The notes beneath the pieces are model-generated. The model saw only the letters and a list, made by a program, of their open reading frames with translations, searched no databases and was not told where the DNA came from. The translations under genes and the position numbers were made by a program. A stretch of DNA of 64,000 nucleotides, from positions 9,286,461 through 9,350,460 of the forward strand of contig CM068313.1 in the NCBI GenBank assembly GCA_034766995.1. The letters are read 5' to 3'. Numbering within the stretch: position 1 is the first letter of the stretch; each line of letters begins with the position of its first letter. The stretch is from Acanthacorydalis orientalis. Lineage: Eukaryota; Arthropoda; Insecta; Megaloptera; Corydalidae. Positions 37,201 through 49,215 of the stretch are shown here, in pieces.

Positions 37201-38370
37201 CTAAATTTACCCAAAAAACCCATTTTTCAAGCAGTTTTTCGGCCATAAATAGTCGAAATTAAGTGCGAAACGGCTCATATCGCACATCGTTAGATGCGTC
37301 TTAAAATTATCTATCGCGTGGTGTGCAATTCGATTCGATTATTTTCAAAAAAGACCTAAATTTACCCAAAAAACCCATTTTTCAAGCAGTTTTTCGGCCA
37401 TAAATAGTCGAAATTAAGTGCGAAACGGCTCATATCGCACATCGTTAGATGCGTCTTAAAATTATCTATCGCGTGGTGTGCAATTCGATTCGATTATTTT
37501 CAAAAAAGACCTAAATTTACCCAAAAAACCCATTTTTAAGCAGTTTTTCGGCCATAAATAGTCGAAATTAAGTGCGAAACGGCTCATATCGCACATCGTT
37601 AGATGCGTCTTAAAATTATCTATCGCGTGGTGTGCAATTCGATTCGATTATTTTCAAAAAAGACCTAAATTTACCCAAAAAACCCATTTTTCAAGCAGTT
37701 TTTCGGCCATAAATAGTCGAAATTAAGTGCGAAACGGCTCATATCGCACATCGTTAGATGCGTCTTAAAATTATCTATCGCGTGGTGTGCAATTCGATTC
37801 GATTATTTTCAAAAAAGACTTAAATTTACCCAAAAACCCATTTTTCAAGCAGTTTTTCGGCCATAAATAGTCGAATTTAAGTGCTAAACGGCTCATATCG
37901 TACATCGTTAGATGCGTCTTAAAATTATCTATCGCGTGGTGTGCAATTCGATTCGATTATTTTCAAAAAAGACCTAAATTTACCCAAAAAACCCATTTTT
38001 CAAGCAGTTTTTCGGCCATAAATAGTCGAAATTAAGTGCGAAACGGCTCATATCGTACATCGTTAGATGCGTCTTAAAATTATCTATCGCGTGGTGTGCA
38101 ATTCGATTCGATTATTTTCAAAAAAGACCTAAATTTACCCAAAAAACCCATTTTTTAAGCAGTTTTTCGGCCATAAATAGTCGAAATTAAGTGCGAAACG
38201 GCTCATATCGCACATCGTTAGATGCGTCTTAAAATTATCTATCGCGTGGTGTGCAATTCGATTCGACTATTTTCAAAGAATACCTAAATTTACCCAAAAA
38301 ACCCATTTTTCAAGCAGTTTTTCGGCCATAAATAGTCGAAATTAAGTGCTAAACGGCTCATATTGCACAT
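22280..38370 (+). repeat. 155-bp satellite array, left arm (+ orientation)
   Basis: About 104 head-to-tail monomers of 154-155 bp. The unit can be recognised by cgttagatgcgtcttaaaat, tctatcgcgtggtgtgcaat, cagtttttcggccataaata and gtgcgaaacggctcatatcg. At least three subtypes occur. Type A has 'gtgttacattgg' and 'ccttactttgctc' (about 15 copies). Type B has 'gtgtgcaattcg' and 'gacctaaatttaccc'. Type C has 'gacttaaatttaccc', 'aagtgctaaacgg' and 'cgtacatcg'. Subtypes recur in multi-monomer blocks. The first one or two monomers (22280-22440) are clearly more diverged than the interior. Recurrent 81- and 92-codon open frames starting in type A monomers are read-throughs of 1.5-1.8 monomers and not genes. 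Confidence 0.97.
35279..37448 (+). repeat. Recent tandem duplication of a 7-monomer block
   Basis: The block at 35279-36363 recurs at 36364-37448 with a 1085-bp (7 x 155) offset. Both copies contain the rare 'aaaaaaccaatttttcaag' variant in the second monomer (near 35510 and 36595), and both have a second type A monomer 465 bp after the first, with the 'aagatcgaaacgg' variant. Shared rare variants at a fixed offset indicate a recent higher-order duplication. Confidence 0.75.
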
Positions 38371-38419
38371 AGTATTGCGCGTGCACGCGCGTGTGTGTGC
38401 GTGCGTGTGTGTGTCGCCG
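38371..38419. repeat. Left satellite junction: alternating purine/pyrimidine tract
   Basis: Starts agtattgcgcgtgcacgcgc, then GTGTGTGTGC/GTGCGTG runs, ending in tcgccg. Bases 38376-38414 alternate purine and pyrimidine without a break (39 bp), a classic Z-DNA-prone pattern, and 38377-38390 (gcgcgtgcacgcgc) is a perfect palindrome. It sits exactly between the 155-bp and 41-bp satellites and has a mirror copy at 54224-54277. Confidence 0.9.
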
Positions 38420-38420
38420 T

Positions 38421-38451
38421 GACGATTTTTGGACAATGTCCAAAAATCGTC
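38421..38451. repeat. 31-bp near-perfect hairpin at the left end of the 41-bp array
   Basis: Arm gacgatttttggaca, a single central base, then tgtccaaaaatcgtc: 15-bp arms that pair perfectly. The array's outermost half-unit is therefore inverted relative to the rest of the + array. An equivalent hairpin lies at 54191-54221. Confidence 0.9.
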
Positions 38452-41400
38452 GTCACATCCGAGTCAATTTTAGACATTGTCCAAAAATCGTCATCAGTTC
38501 CGATTCAATTTTAGACATTGTCCAAAATTCGTCGACATATCCGAGTCAATTTTAGACATTGTCCAAAAATCGTCGACACATCCGAGTCAATTTTAGACAT
38601 TGTCCAAAAATCGTCGACAGATCCGAGTCAATTTTAGACAATGTCCAAAAATCGTCGACACATCCGAGTCAATTTTAGACAATGTCCAAAAATCGTCACA
38701 CATCCGAGTTAATTTTAGACAATGTCCAAAAACTTCGACACATCCGAGTCAATTTTAGACAATGTCCAAAAATCGTCGACACATCCGAGTCAATTTTAGA
38801 CAATGTCCAAAAATCGTCGACAGATCTGAGTCAATTTTAGACAATGTCCAAAAATCGTCGACACATCCGAGTCAAATTTTTGTCAATATCCAAAAATCGT
38901 CGACACATCCGAGTCAATTTTAGTCAATGTCCAAAAATCGTCGACACATCCGAGTCAATTTTAGACAATGTCCAAAAATCTTCCACACATCCGAGTCAAT
39001 TTTAGACAATGTCCAAAAATCGTCGACAGATCTGAGTCAATTTTAGACAATGTCCAAAAATCGTCGACACTTCCGAGTCAATTTTAGACAATGTCCAAAA
39101 ATCGTCGACACATCCGAGTCAATTTTAGACATTGTCCAAAAATAGTCGACAGATCCGAGTCAATTTTAGACAATGTCCAAAAATCGTCGACACATCCGAG
39201 TCAATTTTAGACAATGTCCAAAAATCGTCACACATCCGAGTCAATTTTAGACAATGTCCAAAAACTTCGACACATCCGAGTCAATTTTAGACAATGTCCA
39301 AAAATCTTCGACACATCCGAGTCAATTTTAGACAATGTCCAAAAATCGTCGACAGATCTGAGTCAATTTTAGACAATGTCCAAAAATCGTCGACACATCC
39401 GAGTCAAATTTAGACAATATCCAAAAATCGTCGACACATCCGAGTCAATTTTAGTCAATGTCCAAAAATCGTCGACACATCCGAGTCAATTTTAGACAAT
39501 GTCCAAAAATCGTCGACACATCCGAGTCAATTTTAGACAATGTCCAAAAATCGTCGACACATTTGAGTCAATTTTAGACAATGTCCAAAAATCTTCGACA
39601 CATCCGAGTCAATTTTAGACAATGTCCAAAAATCGTCGACACATCCAAGTCAAATTTAGACAATGTCTAAAAATCGTCCACACATCCGAGTCAATTTTAG
39701 ACAATGTCCAAAAACTTCGACACATCCGAGTCAATTTTAGACAATGTCCAAAAATCGTCGACAGATCTGAGTCAATTTTAGACAATGTCCAAAAATCTTC
39801 GACACATCCGAGTCAATTTTAGACAATGTCCAAAAATCGTCGACAGATCTGAGTCAATTTTAGACAATGTCCAAAAATCTTTGACACATCCGAGTCAATT
39901 TTAGACAATGTCCAAAAATCGTGACACATCCGAGTCAATTTTAGACATTTCCAAAAATCGTCGACACATTTGAGTCAATTTTAGACAATGTCCAAAAATC
40001 TTCGACACATCCGAGTCAAATTTAGACAATATCCAAAAATCGTCGACACATCCGAGTCAATTTTAGTCAATGTCCAAAAATCGTCGACACATCCGAGTCA
40101 ATTTTAGACAATGTCCAAAAATCGTCGACACATCCGAGTCAATTTTAGACAATGTCCAAAAATCGTGACACATCCGAGTCAATTTTAGACATTTCCAAAA
40201 ATCGTCGACACATTTGAGTCAATTTTAGACAATGTGCAAAAATCGTCGACACATTCGAGTCAATTTTAGACAATGTCCAAAAATCGTCGACACATCCGAG
40301 TCAATTTTAGACAAAGTCCAAAAATCGTCGACACATTTGAGTCAATTTTAGACAAAGTCCAAAAATCGTCGACACATCCGAATCAATTTTAGACAATGTC
40401 CAAAAATCGTCGACACATCCGAGTCAATTTTAGACAAAGTCCAAAAATCTTCGACACATCCGAGTCAATTTTAGACAATGTCCAAAAATCGTCGACAGAT
40501 CTGAGTCAATTTTAGACAATGTCCAAAAATCGTCGACACTTCCGAGTCAATTTTAGACAATGTCCAAAAATCGTCGACACATCCGACTCAATTTTAGACA
40601 TTGTCCAAAAATCGTCGACAGATCCGAGTCAATTTTAGACAATGTCCAAAAATCGTCGACACATCCGAGTCAATTTTAGACAATGTCCAAAAATCTTCGA
40701 CACATCCGAGTCAATTTTAGACAATGTCCAAAAATCGTCGACAGATCTGAGTCAATTTTAGACAATGTCCAAAAATCTTTGACACATCCGAGTCAAATTT
40801 AGACAATATCCAAAAATCGTCGACACATCCGAGTCAATTTTAGACAATGTCCAAAAATCGTGACACATCCGAGTCAATTTTAGACATTTCCAAAAATCGT
40901 CGACACATTTGAGTCAATTTTAGACAATGTCCAAAAATCTTCGACACATCCGAGTCAAATTTAGACAATATCCAAAAATCGTCGACACATCCGAGTCAAT
41001 TTTAGTCAATGTCCAAAAATCGTCGACACATCCGAGTCAATTTTAGACAATGTCCAAAAATCGTCGACACATCCGAGTCAATTTTAGACAATGTCCAAAA
41101 ATCGTGACACATCCGAGTCAATTTTAGACATTTCCAAAAATCGTCGACACATTTGAGTCAATTTTAGACAATGTGCAAAAATCGTCGACACATTCGAGTC
41201 AATTTTAGACAATGTCCAAAAATCGTCGACACATCCGAGTCAATTTTAGACAAAGTCCAAAAATCGTCGACACATTTGAGTCAATTTTAGACAAAGTCCA
41301 AAAATCGTCGACACATCCGAATCAATTTTAGACAATGTCCAAAAATCGTCGACACATCCGAGTCAATTTTAGACAAAGTCCAAAAATCTTCGACACATCC

Positions 41401-41906
41401 GAGTCAATTTTAGACAATGTCCAAAAATCGTCGACAGATCTGAGTCAATTTTAGACAATGTCCAAAAATCGTCGACACTTCCGAGTCAATTTTAGACAAT
41501 GTCCAAAAATCGTCGACAGATCTGAGTCAATTTTAGACAATGTCCAAAAATCGTCGACACTTCCGAGTCAATTTTAGACAATGTCCAAAAATCGTCGACA
41601 CATCCGACTCAATTTTAGACATTGTCCAAAAATCGTCGACAGATCCGAGTCAATTTTAGACAATGTCCAAAAATCGTCGACACATCCGAGTCAATTTTAG
41701 ACAATGTCCAAAAATCGTCACACATCCGAGTCAATTTTAGACAATGTCCAAAAACTTCGACACATCCGAGTCAATTTTAGACAATGTCCAAAAATCTTCG
41801 ACACATCCGAGTCAATTTTAGACAATGTCCAAAAATCGTCGACAGATCTGAGTCAATTTTAGACAATGTCCAAAAATCTTCGACACATCCGAGTCAATTT
41901 TAGACA

Positions 41907-42714
41907 ATGTCCAAAAATCGTCGACACATCCGAGTCAAATTTAGACAATGTCTAAAAATCGTCCACACATCCGAGTCAATTTTAGACAATGTCCAAAAAC
42001 TTCGACACATCCGAGTCAATTTTAGACAATGTCCAAAAATCGTCGACAGATCTGAGTCAATTTTAGACAATGTCCAAAAATCGTCGACACATTTGAGTCA
42101 ATTTTAGACAATGTCCAAAAATCTTCGACACATCCGAGTCAATTTTAGACAATGTCCAAAAATCGTCGACACATCCGAGTCAATTTTAGACGTCCAAAAA
42201 TCGTCGACAGATCCGAGTCAATTTTAGACAATGTCCAAAAATCGTCGACACATCCGAGTCAATTTTAGACAATGTCCAAAAATCGTCACACATCCGAGTC
42301 AATTTTAGACAATGTCCAAAAACTTCGACACATCCGAGTCAATTTTAGACAATGTCCAAAAATCTTCGACACATCCGAGTCAATTTTAGACAATGTCCAA
42401 AAATCGTCGACAGATCTGAGTCAATTTTAGACAATGTCCAAAAATCTTCGACACATCCGAGTCAATTTTAGACAATGTCCAAAAATCGTCGACACATCCG
42501 AGTCAAATTTAGACAATGTCTAAAAATCGTCCACACATCCGAGTCAATTTTAGACAATGTCCAAAAACTTCGACACATCCGAGTCAATTTTAGACAATGT
42601 CCAAAAATCGTCGACAGATCTGAGTCAATTTTAGACAATGTCCAAAAATCGTCGACACATTTGAGTCAATTTTAGACAATGTCCAAAAATCGTCGACACA
42701 TCCGACTCAATTTT
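41907..42714 (+). repeat. Higher-order duplication inside the 41-bp array
   Basis: The stretch starting at 41907 recurs at 42475, an offset of 568 bp (about 14 units). Both copies have the same ordered variants, including 'gacaatgtctaaaaatcg', 'tccacacatcc' and 'aaaaacttcg'. A related but less exact version begins at 39622. Confidence 0.65.
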
Positions 42715-44925
42715 AGACAATGTCCAAAAATCGTCGACAGATCTGAGTCAATTTTAGACAATGTCCAAAAATCTTTGACACATCCGAGTCAAATTTAGAC
42801 AATATCCAAAAATCGTCGACACATCCGAGTCAATTTTAGTCAATGTCCAAAAATCGTCGACACATCCGAGTCAATTTTAGACAATGTCCAAAAATCGTCG
42901 ACACATCCGAGTCAATTTTAGACAATGTCCAAAAATCGTCGACACATCCGAGTCAATTTTAGACAATGTCCAAAAATCGTCGACACATCCGAGTCAATTT
43001 TAGACAATGTCCAAAAATCGTCGACACATCTGAGTCAATTTTGGACAATGTCCAAAAATCGTCGACACATCCGAGTCAATTTTAGACAATGTCCAAAAAT
43101 CGTCGACACATCCGAGTCAATTTTAGACAATGTCCAAAAATCGTCGACACATCCGAGTTAAATTTAGACAATATCCAAAAATCGTCGACACATCCGAGTC
43201 AATTTTAGACAATGTCCAAAAATCGTCGACACATCTGAGTCAATTTTAGACAATGTCCAAAAATCGTCGACAAATCCGAGTCAAATTTAGACAATATCCA
43301 AAAATCGTTGACACATCCGAGTCAATTTTAGACAATGTCCAAAAATCGTCGACACATCTGAGTCAATTTTAGACAATGTCCAAAAATCGTCGACACATCC
43401 GAGTCAATTTTAGACAATGTCCAAAAATCGTCGACACATCCGAGTCAAATTTAGACAATATCCAAAAATCGTCGACACATCCGAGTCAATTTTAGACAAT
43501 GTCCAAAAATCGTCGACACATCTGAGTCAATTTTAGACAATGTCCAAAAATCGTCGACAAATCCGAGTCAAATTTAGACAATATCCAAAAATCGTCGACA
43601 CATCCGAGTCAAATTTAGACAATATCCAAAAATCGTCGACACATCCGAATCAATTTTAGACAATGTCCAAAAATCGTCGACACATCTGAGTCAATTTTAG
43701 ACAATGTCCAAAAATCGTGACACATCCGAGTCAATTTTAGACATTGTCCAAAAATCGTCGACACATTTGAGTCAATTTTAGACAATGTCCAAAAATCGTC
43801 GACACATCCGAGTCAATTTTAACCAATGTCCAAAAATCGTCGACACATCCGAGTAAATTTTAGACAATGTCCAAAAATCGTCGACACATTCGAGTCAAAT
43901 TTAGACAATGTCCAAAAATCGTCGACACATCCGAGACAATTTTAGACAATGTCCAAAAATCGTCGACACATTCGAGTCAATTTTTGACAATGTCCAAAAA
44001 TCGTCGACACATCCGAGTCAATTTTAGACAATGTCCAAAAATCGTCGTCACATCCGAGTCAATTTTAGACAATGTCCAAAAATCGTCGACACATTCGAGT
44101 CAATTTTAGACAATGTCCAAAAATCGTCGACACATCCGAGTCAATTTTAGACAATGTCCAAAAATCGTCGACACATTTGAGTCAATTTTAGACAATGTCC
44201 AAAAATCTTCGACACATCCGAGTCAATTTTAGACAATGTCCAAAAATCGTCGACAGATCTGAGTCAATTTTAGACAATGTCCAAAAATCTTTGACACATC
44301 CGAGTCAATTTTAGACAATGTCCAAAAATCGTGACACATCCGAGTCAATTTTAGACATTTCCAAAAATCGTCGACACATTTGAGTCAATTTTAGACAATG
44401 TCCAAAAATCTTCGACACATCCGAGTCAAATTTAGACAATATCCAAAAATCGTCGACACATCCGAGTCAATTTTAGTCAATGTCCAAAAATCGTCGACAC
44501 ATCCGAGTCAATTTTAGACAATGTCCAAAAATCGTCGACACATCCGAGTCAATTTTAGACAATGTCCAAAAATCGTGACACATCCGAGTCAATTTTAGAC
44601 ATTTCCAAAAATCGTCGACACATTTGAGTCAATTTTAGACAATGTGCAAAAATCGTCGACACATTCGAGTCAATTTTAGACAATGTCCAAAAATCGTCGA
44701 CACATCCGAGTCAATTTTAGACAATGTCCAAAAATCGTCGACACATCCGAATCAATTTTAGGCAATGTCCAAAAATCGTCGACACCGAGTCAATTTTAGA
44801 CAAAGTCCAAAAATCGTCGACACATTTGAGTCAATTTTAGACAATGTCCAAAAATCGTCGACACATCCGAGTCAATTTTAGACAAAGTCCAAAAATCGTC
44901 GACACATTTGAGTCAATTTTAGACA

Positions 44926-47900
44926 ATGTCCAAAAATCGTCGACACATCCGAGTCAATTTTAGACAATGTCCAAAAATCGTCGACACATCCGAGTCAATT
45001 TTAGACAATGTCCAAAAATCGTCGACACATTTGAGTCAATTTTCTACAATGTCCAAAAATCGTCGACACATCCGAGTCAATTTTAGACAATGTCCAAAAA
45101 TCGTCACACAGCCGAGTCAATTTTAGACAATGTCCAAAAATCGTCGACACATCCGAGTCAATTTTAGACAATGTCCAAAAATCGTCGACACATTTGAGTC
45201 AATTTTCTACAATGTCCAAAAATCTTCGACACATCCGAGTCAATTATAGACAATGTCCAAAAATCGTCGACACATTCGAGTCAATTTTAGACAATGTCCA
45301 AAAATCGTCGACACATCCGAGTCAATTTTAGACAATGTCCAAAAATCGTCGACACATCCGAGTCAATTTTAGACAAAGTCCAAAAATCGTCGACACATTT
45401 GAGTCAATTTTAGACAATGTCCAAAAATCGTCGACACATCCGAGTCAATTTTAGACAATGTCCAAAAATCGTCGACACATCCGAGTCAATTATAGACAAT
45501 GTCCAAAAATCGTCGACACATTCGAGTCAATTTTAGACAATGTCCAAAAATCGTCGACACATCCGAGTCAATTTTAGACAATGTCCAAAAATCGTCGACA
45601 CATCCGAATCAATTTTAGGCAATGTCCAAAAATCGTCGACACCGAGTCAATTTTAGACAAAGTCCAAAAATCGTCGACACATTTGAGTCAATTTTAGACA
45701 ATGTCCAAAAATCGTCGACACATCCGAGTCAATTTTAGACAAAGTCCAAAAATCGTCGACACATTTGAGTCAATTTTAGACAATGTCCAAAAATCGTCGA
45801 CACATCCGAGTCAATTTTAGACAATGTCCAAAAATCGTCGACACATCCGAGTCAATTTTAGACAATGTCCAAAAATCGTCGACACATTTGAGTCAATTTT
45901 CTACAATGTCCAAAAATCGTCGACACATCCGAGTCAATTTTAGACAATGTCCAAAAATCGTCACACAGCCGAGTCAATTTTAGACAATGTCCAAAAATCG
46001 TCGACACATCCGAGTCAATTTTAGACAATGTCCAAAAATCGTCGACACATTTGAGTCAATTTTCTACAATGTCCAAAAATCTTCGACACATCCGAGTCAA
46101 TTATAGACAATGTCCAAAAATCGTCGACACATTCGAGTCAATTTTAGACAATGTCCAAAAATCGTCGACACATCCGAGTCAATTTTAGACAATGTCCAAA
46201 AATCGTCGACACATCCGAGTCAATTTTAGACAAAGTCCAAAAATCGTCGACACATTTGAGTCAATTTTAGACAATGTCCAAAAATCGTCGACACATCCGA
46301 GTCAATTTTAGACAAAGTCCAAAAATCGTCGACACATTTGAGTCAATTTTAGACAATGTCCAAAAATCGTCGACACATCCGAGTCAATTTTAGACAATGT
46401 CCAAAAATCGTCGACACATCCGAGTCAATTTTAGACAATGTCCAAAAATCGTCGACACATCCGAGTCAATTTTAGACAAAGTCCAAAAATCGTCGACACA
46501 TTTGAGTCAATTTTAGACAATGTCCAAAAATCGTCGACACATCCGAGTCAATTTTAGACAAAGTCCAAAAATCGTCGACACATTTGAGTCAATTTTAGAC
46601 AATGTCCAAAAATCGTCGACACATCCGAGTCAATTTTAGACAATGTCCAAAAATCGTCGACACATCCGAGTCAATTTTAGACAATGTCCAAAAATCGTCG
46701 ACACATTTGAGTCAATTTTCTACAATGTCCAAAAATCGTCGACACATCCGAGTCAATTTTAGACAATGTCCAAAAATCGTCACACAGCCGAGTCAATTTT
46801 AGACAATGTCCAAAAATCGTCGACACATCCGAGTCAATTTTAGACAATGTCCAAAAATCGTCGACACATTTGAGTCAATTTTCTACAATGTCCAAAAATC
46901 TTCGACACATCCGAGTCAATTATAGACAATGTCCAAAAATCGTCGACACATTCGAGTCAATTTTAGACAATGTCCAAAAATCGTCGACACATCCGAGTCA
47001 ATTTTAGACAATGTCCAAAAATCGTCGACACATCCGAGTCAATTTTAGACAAAGTCCAAAAATCGTCGACACATTTGAGTCAATTTTAGACAATGTCCAA
47101 AAATCGTCGACACATTTGAGTCAATTTTAGACAATGTCCAAAAATCGTCGACACATCCGAGTCAATTTTAGACAATGTCCAAAAATCGTCGACACATCCG
47201 AGTCAATTTTAGACAATGTCCAAAAATCGTCGTAACATCTGAGTCAATTTTAGACAATGTCCAAAAATCGTGACACATCCGAGTCAATTTTAGACATTGT
47301 CCAAAAATCGTCGACACATTTGAGTCAATTTTAGACAATGTCCAAAAATCGTCGACACATCCGAGTCAATTTTAGACAATGTCCAAAAATCGTCGACACA
47401 TCCGAGTCAATTTTAGACAATGTCCAAAAATCGTCGACACATCCGAGTCAATTTTAGACAAAGTCCAAAAATCGTCGACACATTTGAGTCAATTTTAGAC
47501 AATGTCCAAAAATCGTCGACACATCCGAGTCAATTTTAGACAAAGTCCAAAAATCGTCGACACATTTGAGTCAATTTTAGACAATGTCCAAAAATCGTCG
47601 ACACATCCGAGTCAATTTTAGACAATGTCCAAAAATCGTCGACACATCCGAGTCAATTTTAGACAATGTCCAAAAATCGTCGACACATCCGAGTCAATTT
47701 TAGACAAAGTCCAAAAATCGTCGACACATTTGAGTCAATTTTAGACAATGTCCAAAAATCGTCGACACATCCGAGTCAATTTTAGACAAAGTCCAAAAAT
47801 CGTCGACACATTTGAGTCAATTTTAGACAATGTCCAAAAATCGTCGACACATCCGAGTCAATTTTAGACAATGTCCAAAAATCGTCGACACATCCGAGTC

Positions 47901-48684
47901 AATTTTAGACAATGTCCAAAAATCGTCGACACATTTGAGTCAATTTTCTACAATGTCCAAAAATCGTCGACACATCCGAGTCAATTTTAGACAATGTCCA
48001 AAAATCGTCACACAGCCGAGTCAATTTTAGACAATGTCCAAAAATCGTCGACACATCCGAGTCAATTTTAGACAATGTCCAAAAATCGTCGACACATTTG
48101 AGTCAATTTTCTACAATGTCCAAAAATCTTCGACACATCCGAGTCAATTATAGACAATGTCCAAAAATCGTCGACACATTCGAGTCAATTTTAGACAATG
48201 TCCAAAAATCGTCGACACATCCGAGTCAATTTTAGACAATGTCCAAAAATCGTCGACACATCCGAGTCAATTTTAGACAAAGTCCAAAAATCGTCGACAC
48301 ATTTGAGTCAATTTTAGACAATGTCCAAAAATCGTCGACACATTTGAGTCAATTTTAGACAATGTCCAAAAATCGTCGACACATCCGAGTCAATTTTAGA
48401 CAATGTCCAAAAATCGTCGACACATCCGAGTCAATTTTAGACAATGTCCAAAAATCGTCGTAACATCCGAGTCATGTTTGGACAATGTCCAAATACGTCG
48501 ACACATCCAAGTCAATTTTAGACAATGTCCAAAAATCGTCGACAGATCCGAGTCAATTTTAGACAATGTCCAAAAATCGTCGACACATTTGAGTCAATTT
48601 TCTACAATGTCCAAAAATCGTCGACACATCCGAGTCAATTTTAGACAATGTCCAAAAATCGTCACACAGCCGAGTCAATTTTAG
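44926..48684 (+). repeat. Recurrent multi-unit block with 'ttctacaatg' and 'cacacagccgag' variants
   Basis: The same roughly 200-bp ordered set of variants appears at about 44926, 45783, 46602, 47830 and, in part, 48543. The first four are spaced 857, 819 and 1228 bp apart, close to multiples of 41. This indicates repeated block amplification. The - strand form of the block is seen once in the right arm at about 50606-50806. Confidence 0.7.
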
Positions 48685-48999
48685 ACAATGTCCAAAAATC
48701 GTCGACACATCCGAGTCAATTTTAGACAATGTCCAAAAATCGTCGACACATACGAGTCAATTTTAGACAATGTCCAAAAATCGTCGACACATCCGAGTAA
48801 ATTTTAGACAATGTCCAAAAATCGTCGACACATCCGAGTCAATTTTAGACAATGTCCAAAAATCGTCGACACATCCGAGTAAATTTTAGACAATGTCCAA
48901 AAATCGTCGACAAATTCGAGTCAATTTTAGACAATGTCCAAAAATCGTCGTCACATCCGAGTCAATTTTAGACAATGTCCAAAAATCGTCGAAAGATCC

Positions 49000-49215
49000 G
49001 AATCAATTTTAGACAATGTCCAAAAATCATCGACAAACACCGAGAAATTTTTAGTCAATGTCCAAAAATCGTCGACGGACTCCGGGGCGTTTTTAGACAA
49101 TGTCCAAAAATCGTCGTCGGACACCGAAACATTTGACAATTTTTGGACGAATTTTGGACATTGTCTAAAATTGACTCGAATGTGTCGAAGATTAATGGAC
49201 ATTGTCTAAAATTGC
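49000..49215. repeat. Inversion centre of the 41-bp array
   Basis: The + units become diverged from about 49000 (gtcgacggactccggggcgt, 'cgtcggacaccgaaacattt'). At about 49141 the array changes to the - orientation, starting 'tttttggacgaattttggac', with two irregular units ('gaagattaatggac' and a 10-bp partial duplication 'attgctaaaattg'). No spacer or gene sits at the centre. Confidence 0.85.

Larger units (their letters stand above)
38420..49140 (+). repeat. 41-bp satellite array, + orientation
   Basis: About 260 head-to-tail units of 41 bp, with 38-40 bp variants. The unit can be recognised by caatgtccaaaaatcgtcga and cacatccgagtcaattttag. Most units carry a GTCGAC site and the dyad GACAATGTC. 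Variants such as 'cacagatctgag', 'cacatttgag', 'gacaaagtcc', 'ttctacaatg' and 'tcacacagccgag' recur in long blocks, so the array has higher-order structure. Three units make 123 bp, which gives short recurrent open frames; these are not genes. Confidence 0.97.

Noticed and set aside
22280..38370. tRNA-derived (SINE-like) origin of the 155-bp monomer
   Set aside because: Each unit has TTCGATTC, matching the core of a Pol III B box, but no acceptable A box lies at the right distance upstream and there is no tRNA fold.
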